Shown here: positions 1 through 7,194 of the stretch, in pieces
Position numbering within the stretch: the stretch's first letter is position 1
Layout: each line of letters begins with the position of its first letter
Source: Nocardia aurantia
GTDB taxonomy: Bacteria; Actinomycetota; Actinomycetes; Mycobacteriales; Mycobacteriaceae
Length of the DNA: 64,000 nucleotides
Assembly (NCBI RefSeq): GCF_009604425.1
Contig: NZ_WEGI01000008.1
Coordinates: 372,001 to 436,000 of the forward strand
Direction of reading: 5' to 3'
Translations under genes and position numbers: made by a program
Notes under the pieces: model-generated
The model's input: only the letters and a program-made list of their open reading frames with translations
What the model was told of the DNA's origin: nothing
Database searches by the model: none

Positions 1-82
1 CCGCAGCCGATCCGGGGCGTGAAGCAGGCCGACCTCGGTGATCCGGTCGATCGACCCAGTGCCGATGCCGAGGGGGATTCGC

Positions 83-652
83 ATGAACGGTTGGAGGCGG
101 GTGCTCGGGAGCGCTTGTGCGCTCGGTGTTTCGGGGGTCTTGGTGGTCGGGTGTTCGGACGGTGGGGGGACGAACTCCGGGACCGGTACCACGGTGTCGT
201 CGACGGCGTTGCCGCCCGCACCGACGGGGTTCGATCCGTGCTCCGGTGTGTTGAAGCCGGTGCTGGATTCTGAACAGCTCCATGGCCAGGAGAACGCTGA
301 CTCGAACGGCAACGGCGGCACCCAGTGGCGAGGGTGCACGTGGGTTCAGTCCGACGGGTACTCGACATCGATTCGAGTTACCAACATCACCTTGTCGATG
401 ATTCGCCAGAATGGTGGTTTCAGAGTGGCTGAGGAGTTGACGATCGATGGTCGATCGGCCGTCACGTATCACGACAGTGACGCTGTAGATCTCCGGCACG
501 AATGTCTTCTCAACGTCGGGCTGACGGGCGGAAGTTTGGAACTTTCGCTGAACAATCCAGCATCGAATCGCCTCACCGGGAGTGTGGATACTTGTGAGAT
601 CGCGAAAAGGCTTGCAGGCAAGATGGTTCCGTTGATTCCGGCATCGGTGTGA
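83..652 (+). CDS. DUF3558-type secreted lipoprotein
   Basis: A 189-residue protein exported and lipid-anchored at the cell envelope; its molecular role is unknown. The N-terminus has two arginines (NGWRR), a hydrophobic core and a lipobox ending LVVGC near residue 22, followed by a Gly/Ser/Thr-rich linker. The remainder (DPCSGVL near the start of the domain, WRGCTW in the middle, a late CEIAKRLA) has the paired-cysteine layout of the DUF3558 family, which is common as lipoproteins in Nocardia and Mycobacterium. The ATG at 83 was chosen over an upstream in-frame ATG at 38 because GAGGGGGA lies just before it and the signal peptide begins there. The next gene starts 48 bp downstream on the same strand, and such lipoproteins are often paired with small helical proteins. 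Family assignment is by pattern recognition. Confidence 0.8.
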   Translation: MNGWRRVLGSACALGVSGVLVVGCSDGGGTNSGTGTTVSSTALPPAPTGFDPCSGVLKPVLDSEQLHGQENADSNGNGGTQWRGCTWVQSDGYSTSIRVTNITLSMIRQNGGFRVAEELTIDGRSAVTYHDSDAVDLRHECLLNVGLTGGSLELSLNNPASNRLTGSVDTCEIAKRLAGKMVPLIPASV

Positions 653-700
653 CATCGATGTTCACGTTGATATCGACACCGGCTCTGAGGGTTGACTCGT

Positions 701-1213
701 ATGGCCGGTGAAGAGGGCTCACCGCCAAGGCCGCTGTCGGATCTGATCGCGGAGGCACGAGAGGGTCGCTTGACGGTCGATTTCGACAGCGATATGCGTG
801 TCAACGCTGAAGAGTTTGTGTACATCGAACGTGACTGTCAAGCCTTCAAGGACTCCATCCGAGGGCTTCAGCAGACCGCGATCAACATCCGTAATCAGAA
901 GAAGTGGGGCTTGGGCGAGGACCAGAGCATCCTCACTTCGGCGCAGACCATAGTGCATCGGTTCCGCTCGAAAGCGGCGATTGTCGACCCGGGCAAAGAC
1001 TCGGCCAACAACACTTTCGACATCCTCGAGCAGCATTACCAGATCGTGGATGCGTTGCAGGAATTGCACAGAGTGATCGCGCAGCGGTACATCGAAGCGG
1101 ATCAGGTGTTCGCCGACCGGTACCACGAACTGATGGCGAACACGCCACCGAGTTCGATCGGGAATGCGGCGTTGCAGGGACCGATGCAGGCGGGGGAAGG
1201 GAAGTGGCGTTAG
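701..1213 (+). CDS. Helical small protein paired with a DUF3558 lipoprotein
   Basis: A 170-residue protein with no signal peptide or membrane segment and no family I can name with certainty. It is predicted to be mainly long amphipathic helices (about residues 30-60 and 85-145), with a central KKWGLGEDQ turn. That arrangement recalls, without proving, helical-hairpin proteins associated with ESX secretion. The ATG at 701 is preferred over the TTG at 692 because GAGG at 687-690 is well spaced only for the ATG. It follows the lipoprotein gene on the same strand and is probably co-transcribed. The C-terminus (TPPSSIGNAALQGPM) looks flexible. An envelope-related or export-related role is inferred only from the neighbour. 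Confidence 0.65.
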   Translation: MAGEEGSPPRPLSDLIAEAREGRLTVDFDSDMRVNAEEFVYIERDCQAFKDSIRGLQQTAINIRNQKKWGLGEDQSILTSAQTIVHRFRSKAAIVDPGKDSANNTFDILEQHYQIVDALQELHRVIAQRYIEADQVFADRYHELMANTPPSSIGNAALQGPMQAGEGKWR

Positions 1214-1257
1214 CCGCCCCGGAACATTTTTCCAAGACCCCGGGCGCCGACCGGGGC

Positions 1258-2361
1258 ATGCTGACCACCATGTTTGTGCAGAAAACGAGGAAACCGCCCC
1301 GATCGAGGACCGGCGGAACCGTCCGCGCGCTGCTGCGGCTGGCCGCTCTCGCCGCAGCGCTGACGATCACCGGCGGACTGGTCGCCGCCGGTCCGGCCGG
1401 CGCCGACGACACCGGAACCGTCTGGCTGTGCCGGCCCGGTCTGTCCGATGACCCGTGCGGCGGCGGCACCGGTGCGCCGATCGACTGTTTCTACGTGTAT
1501 CCCACGGTGTCGGTACAACCGTCGCAGAACGCGAATCTGGACATCGATCCCGAGCAGCGCGCCGCCGCGGCGGATCAGGCGGCGCCGTTCGACGGCCGCT
1601 GCAACGTATGGGCCCCGATCTACCGGCAGAGCACCGTCGCCGGATTGCTCAACTCGCCCGGCGCCCGGCGAGCTCCCGCGCTGGATGTCGCGTACGACAG
1701 CCTCGAAACAGCGTGGGACGACTACCTCGCTCACCACAACCACGGTCGCGGCGTGGTGCTGATCGGGCATTCGCAGGGTTCGATGATGTTGCGGGCGTTG
1801 ATCCGTCATCGCATCGACGGCACTCCGCAGCAGCGGCTGCTGGTATCGGCGATCATCCCCGGCGCCGATGTGCTTGTCGCGCAGGGGAAGACGACCGGTG
1901 GTGATTTCGCGTCGGTACCGGCGTGCACCGATGGTCACCAGATCGGTTGCGTGCTGGCCTGGTCGACGTTCGCGGGCCGGCCGCCGGCGGACGCGAAATT
2001 CGGGTCGTCGCCGGATGAGCCGGATATCTACGGCAGTCGTGGGAATCTGCCGTACGGGCCGGGATACGAGGTGCTGTGCACCGATCCCGCCGCGCCGGGC
2101 TCCACCGCCGAGACCCCGTTGCGCGCGATCGTGAACGGGCGCACCGTTTCCGGATATCACGGCCGTTGCACCACCGATGGTCCGCACGTTCTGGTGATCG
2201 ACGGTGTCGCGGAGGGGCTGCTGGCCGGCGCGCTGCCGGCGATTCCCGCGCCCGGCTGGGGCCTGCACGCCTACGACCTGAACATCGCGCAGCAGGATCT
2301 GGTGGATCTCGTCGCCGTCCAGAGCGGGGTCTGGCTCGATCGGCACGCCGGGGACCGCTGA
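1258..2361 (+). CDS. Secreted DUF3089-family alpha/beta hydrolase (lipase/esterase-like)
   Basis: A 367-residue exported alpha/beta-hydrolase. The N-terminus is basic, then has a hydrophobic stretch (LLRLAALAAALTITGGLV) and a cleavage region around AGPAGADD, a typical Sec signal. The sequence IDCFYVYPTVS after the signal and the nucleophile elbow GHSQGS (Ser about 172) are hallmarks of DUF3089 proteins. A late HVLVIDG/LHAYDLN segment probably holds the acid and His. Members are thought to hydrolyse lipid esters; the substrate here is unknown. The start could be the ATG at 1258 or 12 bases later at 1270; both precede the signal peptide. The gene begins 44 bp after the previous stop, so it may be read from the same transcript. 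Confidence 0.82.
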   Translation: MLTTMFVQKTRKPPRSRTGGTVRALLRLAALAAALTITGGLVAAGPAGADDTGTVWLCRPGLSDDPCGGGTGAPIDCFYVYPTVSVQPSQNANLDIDPEQRAAAADQAAPFDGRCNVWAPIYRQSTVAGLLNSPGARRAPALDVAYDSLETAWDDYLAHHNHGRGVVLIGHSQGSMMLRALIRHRIDGTPQQRLLVSAIIPGADVLVAQGKTTGGDFASVPACTDGHQIGCVLAWSTFAGRPPADAKFGSSPDEPDIYGSRGNLPYGPGYEVLCTDPAAPGSTAETPLRAIVNGRTVSGYHGRCTTDGPHVLVIDGVAEGLLAGALPAIPAPGWGLHAYDLNIAQQDLVDLVAVQSGVWLDRHAGDR

Positions 2362-2627
2362 TCCCGGCGTTGGTCGACTCCGAGAATGAAGGTTCGCATC
2401 ATGGTCGGCGCCGCCGCCCCGAGGAGATGAGAAGGTTTCCGGTTCTCTCTGTCAAAGAGGCGCGATATGTGCCACACTGAGGGAGTTCGACGGCGATCCA
2501 GCTATCACCTCGGGCGGCGGCAGCGAGGGCAGGTGTCGGCGGCGAACCAAGAACATTCATCAACTTGTGGGTGGCAGTCGAACGGTCCGACTCGGCGCAT
2601 CGCACCATCTACGGAGGACATCGAACC

Positions 2628-3632
2628 GTGACTCTCGCACAGCACGAAAACCAGAACGCGCCACGCGGTCTCGGCCCCGAGCCGGAGATCGTCGTCGACG
2701 GCGAGCCGGTCGAGCTGATCTCGCCGGACTCGCTGACCGCCGAAATGGTCGGGCACTGGACCTATCTGGTGCTGGAGGCGGCGGCCTTCCTGATGCAGGG
2801 CATGCATCCGGTTATCGCCGACGTCACCGACCGCTACTCGATCGCCCGGACCGATCCCGGCGGTCGCGCCATCCGGTCGGTGGACTCGGTGCTGCGCTGG
2901 ACCTACGGCGGCCTGGAGGCCGTGGAGGAGGGGCGGCGACTGCGCTCCCTGCACCAGCCGCTGACCATGCGCAACGCCGAGGGCAAGCATGTCAGCGCGC
3001 TGGATCCCGGTGCCTACCAATGGGTTATCGCCACCGCCTACATCACCACCGTCAACGCCGGGCCGTTGCTGATGGGCCGGGAATTCACCGTCGCCGAGCA
3101 GGAGGAACTGCTGCGCGACAACCGCCGGATCGCCAAGCTGGTGCGGGTGCCGATGAAGGGCTACCCGGAGACCCGCGAGGAGTTCGACAGCTACTTCGAC
3201 CGGATGATCGAGACCGTCCTGGTGGCCGGGCCCGCGACGATGACCAGTGTCGATCAATTGCGGCACGGCCGGCCGGAACCCGAGTCGATGACGAAATACT
3301 CGCCGCTGCGGCGCGCGGTGCTGACCCGCGCCATGCGGCCGGGGCTGCGGATGATCCATCTCGCCATGGTGGCCGCCATGGATCCGCGTATCCGCACGAT
3401 GCTCGGCATCGAGTTCACTCCGCAGGAGCAGGTGCGGACGCGCCGGGTCTTCGCCGCGATCCGGTTGGCCTACCGGGTGCTGCCCGACCGGCTCACCTAC
3501 TTCCCGCTCGCGTATCACGCACGGAAACACCACGAGTGCATCCAGGCCATGCAGCGCCGCGAATTGAAATCCGCCGCGTATCGGGTGCGGCCGAAGCAAC
3601 CGCTGCGGCCGGCCCGGACGGAGTCGAGGTAG
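2628..3632 (+). CDS. MpaB/DUF2236-family oxygenase, first of a tandem pair
   Basis: A 334-residue protein of the oxygenase MpaB (DUF2236) family, which includes b-type haem rubber oxygenases (Lcp) and fungal MpaB; the substrate of most bacterial members is unknown. Visible landmarks are ADVTDRYSIARTDPGGRAIRS near residue 60-80, then RSLHQPLTMRN and SALDPGAYQWVIATAY, the usual LH...V and alDp...W..at blocks, and a C-terminal RLTYFPLAYHARKH. There is no signal peptide. The GTG at 2628 was chosen because GGAGG ends 10 bases upstream; an in-frame upstream extension lacks a ribosome site. The next gene, a divergent paralogue, starts 4 bp after this stop, so the two are almost certainly co-translated. 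The FadR-type gene downstream on the other strand is a possible regulator. Confidence 0.8.
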   Translation: MTLAQHENQNAPRGLGPEPEIVVDGEPVELISPDSLTAEMVGHWTYLVLEAAAFLMQGMHPVIADVTDRYSIARTDPGGRAIRSVDSVLRWTYGGLEAVEEGRRLRSLHQPLTMRNAEGKHVSALDPGAYQWVIATAYITTVNAGPLLMGREFTVAEQEELLRDNRRIAKLVRVPMKGYPETREEFDSYFDRMIETVLVAGPATMTSVDQLRHGRPEPESMTKYSPLRRAVLTRAMRPGLRMIHLAMVAAMDPRIRTMLGIEFTPQEQVRTRRVFAAIRLAYRVLPDRLTYFPLAYHARKHHECIQAMQRRELKSAAYRVRPKQPLRPARTESR

Positions 3633-3636
3633 CGGC

Positions 3637-4581
3637 ATGACCACGACCGAATCGTCCGCGCCGGCCGAGGATCTCGCGCCCGATCCCGCAGAGTCGCCGG
3701 AGCTCCGGAAGCTGGCTGCCGACGTCCGCTGGTTCACCGGCTCACCGCTGGCCGGCGCGTTCGGCGGCCTGGCCCTGGACCAGGTCGCCTACCGCGAGAT
3801 CGCCGCGGCGGTCGATCGGACCGGCCGTTTCGCCGAGAACTTCACCGACCGCGGCGTCCGCAGCTTCGCCTTCGGCGCGCTGATGGCGTTCGGCGACAGC
3901 GCCGACCGGCAGGCGTTCCGCGCGGAACTGAAGAAGCTGCATGCCGACGTGAAGGGCAGTGGCCGAGGCGAATTCGCCGACACCCGGTACAGCGCGCTGA
4001 GCCCGGACCTGTGGATGTGGGTGGCGGTCAGTTCCATTCGGGTGGTCTACATCGCGTATCTGAACGTCTGCGGGCGCCCGCTCGGCGACGAGGAGAAGGA
4101 GGTCGTCTACCGCACGCTGCGCACCGAACTGGGCCACCTCGAATTGCCCAGTCGCCGTGGCAAACTGCCCGCCACGGTCGCGGAGATGGAGGCGTACTAC
4201 GACCGGATCGCCGGCACCGAGCTCGCGGACAACGAATTCCTCCGCTTCGCCCGGCGCAACTTTCTCGCGCCGCCGCCCTCGGCACTGCTGATTCCGCCCG
4301 CGCTGCACCCGATCTGGCGCCCGCTGGCGAAATACCTGGCCCGGCCGACCATTGTGTTGTCCGACGGCACGGCCCACCCGAGAATGCGGGAACTACTGGG
4401 CGTGCGCCGGACCACCGCCGAACGCCTGGAATTCGTGGTGTACCTGACGCTGCTACAGCTGGCCTGGACCCGGTTGCCCCGCAAACTGACCCTGGAACCG
4501 CTGGCGTACAACCGATATCGCTACGAACGCCTGCGCCGGCGCTACCGCAGCGTCCTGCTCGACTCGTTCGCGGCCCCCTGA
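3637..4581 (+). CDS. MpaB/DUF2236-family oxygenase, second of a tandem pair
   Basis: A 314-residue paralogue of the preceding protein, sharing the family order of blocks but not close in sequence. It has FTGSPLAGAFGGLALDQVAYREIA, then RSFAFGALMAFG, KKLHADVKGSGRG with the LH...V element, ALSPDLWMWVAVSS, and a terminal LTLEPLAYNRYRYERLRRR. The ATG at 3637 follows GAGGT by a short spacer and lies 4 bp after the upstream stop, which implies translational coupling. Two unlike MpaB proteins in one operon suggest either a two-component oxygenase or sequential substrates; this is inference. The gene converges on a FadR-type regulator, with only 17 bp between the stop codons and no obvious hairpin there. 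Confidence 0.8.
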   Translation: MTTTESSAPAEDLAPDPAESPELRKLAADVRWFTGSPLAGAFGGLALDQVAYREIAAAVDRTGRFAENFTDRGVRSFAFGALMAFGDSADRQAFRAELKKLHADVKGSGRGEFADTRYSALSPDLWMWVAVSSIRVVYIAYLNVCGRPLGDEEKEVVYRTLRTELGHLELPSRRGKLPATVAEMEAYYDRIAGTELADNEFLRFARRNFLAPPPSALLIPPALHPIWRPLAKYLARPTIVLSDGTAHPRMRELLGVRRTTAERLEFVVYLTLLQLAWTRLPRKLTLEPLAYNRYRYERLRRRYRSVLLDSFAAP

Positions 4582-4598
4582 TCGGTTCCCGCGGCACG

Positions 4599-5405
4599 TC
4601 AGATGTGCGTCCCCCGGCTCTGCTGGATGGCCTGACTGACCTGTGCCGAGGACACATCCACCGGCCCGGTGTCGAAGTGGTCGAGCACCAGCGACTGGGT
4701 GGCGGTCAGGTGCGACCGGTAACGGCGCTCGGCCGCCTCGGCCTCGCCGGCCGCGATCGCGGAGATGATGTGCCGATGGCAGTCCAGCGATTCCGCCGAA
4801 TCGACGGGCGAGGGATATTCACCACTGCGCGTGAGGATTTCGGCCCATGTCTCCTCGTGCGCCGACCACAGCGCCACCAGCGTGCTGACCACGTAACGGA
4901 CGGTCACGTTCGGATTGAACGACACCACCAGATCGTGAAAAGCACGCGCCGCCAACGTGAACGGCAGCCCCTCACCCATCAGCTCGGCGCAGGTGTCCAG
5001 ATTCGCCTCCAGCGCCGGGATGACGACCGTCGCGCGATCGTCGCGCTGCGCGCACGCGGCGGCACAGGTGGGCTCCAGCATCTGCAGGCCGACCGCGAGA
5101 TCGCCGAGAGTGACGTGCGCGGCCTGCAACCCCAGCCCGAGGTGGTACGCCGCCGACGACGGATCCGGCCGATGCACTTCCGCCCCACCGACATTGCCCC
5201 GCCGGACCGTGATCAGCCCCTCGGTCTCCAGGATCCGCAACGCCTCCCGCACCGACGGATAACTGACCCCGAACTCCTGCACCAGTTGATCCTGCGGCGG
5301 CAACCGCTCGGCGCTGTCGTCGGACAGGATGCGAGCGCGCAACTCCGCAGCCACCACCTCGGCGATCCGCCGTTGCGTGATCCGCGTATGCCGCGGCCCC
5401 GTCAC
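4599..5405 (-). CDS. FadR-subfamily GntR transcriptional regulator
   Basis: A 268-residue DNA-binding repressor or activator that probably responds to an organic acid. The N-terminal winged helix reads RRIAEVVAAELRARILSDD, then QLVQEFGVSYPSVREALRILETEGLITVRRGNVGG, the canonical GntR signature. The remainder is an all-helical FCD ligand domain with AARAFHDLVV and a late LDCHRHIISAIAAGEAEAAERRYRSHL, which carries the usual metal-ligand histidines. The GTG at 5405 is the only start near the expected N-terminus; the longer reading frame upstream has no family similarity. Direct repeats about 80 bp upstream may be its own operator. It converges on the MpaB pair and is the nearest regulator to it; regulation of that pair is inferred. 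Confidence 0.88.
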   Translation of the reverse strand: MTGPRHTRITQRRIAEVVAAELRARILSDDSAERLPPQDQLVQEFGVSYPSVREALRILETEGLITVRRGNVGGAEVHRPDPSSAAYHLGLGLQAAHVTLGDLAVGLQMLEPTCAAACAQRDDRATVVIPALEANLDTCAELMGEGLPFTLAARAFHDLVVSFNPNVTVRYVVSTLVALWSAHEETWAEILTRSGEYPSPVDSAESLDCHRHIISAIAAGEAEAAERRYRSHLTATQSLVLDHFDTGPVDVSSAQVSQAIQQSRGTHI

Positions 5406-5482
5406 CGGCCCACCCGCCCGACAGCCCGCAACCGCCCGGCCCCCAGCCGATCCGCACTCGAGTCCATCTCCGGACGGTACGC

Positions 5483-5510
5483 CAATCTTCGCAAGTATTG
5501 CAATCTTTGC
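5483..5510. promoter_or_regulatory. Direct-repeat/inverted-repeat site upstream of the FadR-type gene
   Basis: CAATCTTCGC at 5483-5492 is repeated as CAATCTTTGC at 5501-5510, with 9 of 10 bases identical and an 18-bp register. Between them GCAAGTATTGC at 5491-5501 is an inverted repeat. The site lies about 80 bp upstream of the regulator start and is locally AT-rich. It is a plausible GntR-type autoregulatory operator; no binding data are implied. Confidence 0.4.
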
Positions 5511-5538
5511 GGATCGCGTCGGTCGCTCCACAGCCAGC

Positions 5539-6615
5539 CTAGGGCAACAGGGCCGGTATGTGCGGATACCTGCGGTATGGGACGGTATGCGGCTGATGCT
5601 CGAAGGCTTGCCGGAGGTACGCCAGCAGCCGGGCCAGATGATCGACGTCGTCCAAGCGCCCGGCTGCCCAGGCAGCGAGGTCGAGGAATGTGTCCGTGCT
5701 CTCCATCGCATATCGGCGCAGGTATGTCCGCGGTAGCTTGTCGGCGTACCACAAGCGCCGGCACGCCTCGCGGGTACTTCGCATCAATACGGTCCTCAGC
5801 AACTCCTCGCGGTCCCCGACCGGACCCCAACACTTCTCGTATTCGCGGAGCACATCGCGCTCGGCGACGAGCGGATCGAACCCGCTCATCTCGAAGAACA
5901 GGATGTGTGCGACATCGTCCCACTGCGTCACATCGCGGCAGGTCGATTCGAAGTCCACATCCACCACCGAACCCATGATCTCGGCCCGCAGATCGTCCGT
6001 GCTCGCCGTGCAGAGCCGAACCACCAACTCCTCCGCTGTCTCGCTCGTGACCCAAATTCGGTTCTTCAGATGCGCATCGCGAAATGCTTCGGTCGAGCGG
6101 GCCTCCAGCCAGGCGCCCAACCTCCGGATATCTTCGACCGCCCCCGGCAGCGATTCCGAGTCGACGATATCGGTCAGCGCACACAACGCCGAAATTCCTT
6201 GCTCCGAATAGGGATAGCAAGTTCTCGGCAGACCGGTCACACCCGAGTTCGCGATCATGCGGAATTGCGCCAGGCTCGCCAGCGAGTCGTGCACGATCTC
6301 GCCCAGGACACGGCCGGCGACCACCTGCGACTCCGCGCGCTGCCCGAACATGTTCAGCGCGCAAGCGAGCTCGAACAGTGAGACCCCTTGCACGCCTTCC
6401 ATGGTCACCGGCGCCCGGTGTGACACTCCGGCATCGAAAGCCGTTTCGTCGGCCGGGCGAAGGCTCACCGGTCTGAAGTGCCCGACCTTCGGCCGAATCC
6501 ACTCCGCCGCCGCGACCCATGCCGATTCCGCTTCGTTTCCGTCGGCGCTCGTGCACCACTTCCGGGTCCGCAGCCGAGGCGTTCCGCATGTTTCCGGGAC
6601 AAGCGAGGTTGACAT
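5539..6615 (-). CDS. Degenerate APH/kinase-fold protein of unknown substrate
   Basis: A 358-residue cytoplasmic protein. The only recognisable elements are in the C-terminal two-thirds and fit the aminoglycoside/choline phosphotransferase fold. VTMEGVQGVSLFELACALN resembles the hinge. RDAHLKN (Asp about 180, Asn about 185) matches the D-x4-N catalytic loop, but Phe replaces the usual Brenner His. VDVDFE (Asp about 221) followed by WDDVAHILF matches the Mg-binding Asp and its helix. The N-terminal 75 residues are shorter than a normal N-lobe and show no glycine-rich loop, so it may be truncated or inactive as a kinase. The ATG at 6615 was chosen at the beginning of protein-like sequence; the ribosome site is weak. 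It lies 58 bp downstream of a small secreted-protein gene on the same strand. Confidence 0.5.
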   Translation of the reverse strand: MSTSLVPETCGTPRLRTRKWCTSADGNEAESAWVAAAEWIRPKVGHFRPVSLRPADETAFDAGVSHRAPVTMEGVQGVSLFELACALNMFGQRAESQVVAGRVLGEIVHDSLASLAQFRMIANSGVTGLPRTCYPYSEQGISALCALTDIVDSESLPGAVEDIRRLGAWLEARSTEAFRDAHLKNRIWVTSETAEELVVRLCTASTDDLRAEIMGSVVDVDFESTCRDVTQWDDVAHILFFEMSGFDPLVAERDVLREYEKCWGPVGDREELLRTVLMRSTREACRRLWYADKLPRTYLRRYAMESTDTFLDLAAWAAGRLDDVDHLARLLAYLRQAFEHQPHTVPYRRYPHIPALLP

Positions 6616-6673
6616 GGCCGGGATCCAGCCGAGCGTTTTTCCGCGAGCCGGTACTGCCGGAATCGGGCCGCGC

Positions 6674-7012
6674 CTACACAGCCTTCCAAGTCGCGTTGGA
6701 CGGGTCGCCCACACACACCATTTTCTGGCCTTGTGGACCCGTGGCGACGTCGGCGTTCGGGCCGGGGCAGGGGTCGCCGGGCTGGACTATGCGTGTGCTC
6801 TCGGCGCCGGCGTCCTGCCAGTGGTGGTTGCCGTCGGCGTACGGTTCGCAGGCCATGCCGTGTCCGGAGCTGTCGACCTGGTAACTGTCCTTCACCGGAT
6901 CGCAGGCGTCGCCGGTGGCCGGGTCCGCGGTCGAGGGCGCCGTGGGCAGGAAGCTCAGGGCCGCTACGGCGAGGGCCGCGATCGTGGTGGATATCAGGTG
7001 CGGGCGTCTCAT
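6674..7012 (-). CDS. Small secreted cysteine-containing protein, unknown function
   Basis: A 112-residue exported protein. A basic start and the hydrophobic segment TTIAALAVAALSFLP lead to a likely signal-peptidase site around PSTAD. The mature part of about 85 residues contains four cysteines (GDACDP, GMACEP, GDPCPG, KMVCVG), consistent with two disulphides, with GSG/WQDAGA turns and no membrane segment. GGAGG sits upstream of the ATG. The family is not recognised. It is transcribed divergently from the MOSC fusion gene 182 bp away and precedes the APH-fold gene. Confidence 0.7.
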   Translation of the reverse strand: MRRPHLISTTIAALAVAALSFLPTAPSTADPATGDACDPVKDSYQVDSSGHGMACEPYADGNHHWQDAGAESTRIVQPGDPCPGPNADVATGPQGQKMVCVGDPSNATWKAV

Positions 7013-7194
7013 ACGACCTCCGTCCGGTCGAGAATCCTGGACTTTCGCATCGTGTCGGGGCGACCTCGGGACTGCGACCAGGTTACCGGCGGGCCGGGCG
7101 GGGCGATCGGGGGCGCGGCCCGATCGTCACCGTCCCGCGCTCTCGTCGTGCCGCTGGTCGGGGTGCGCGGTGGGGGGCGGCCTAGCATGGCGGC

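Noticed and set aside
4011..5978. A 655-codon plus-strand frame over the second MpaB and FadR-type genes
   Set aside because: A shadow of two real genes; Arg/Pro/His-rich without domain content.
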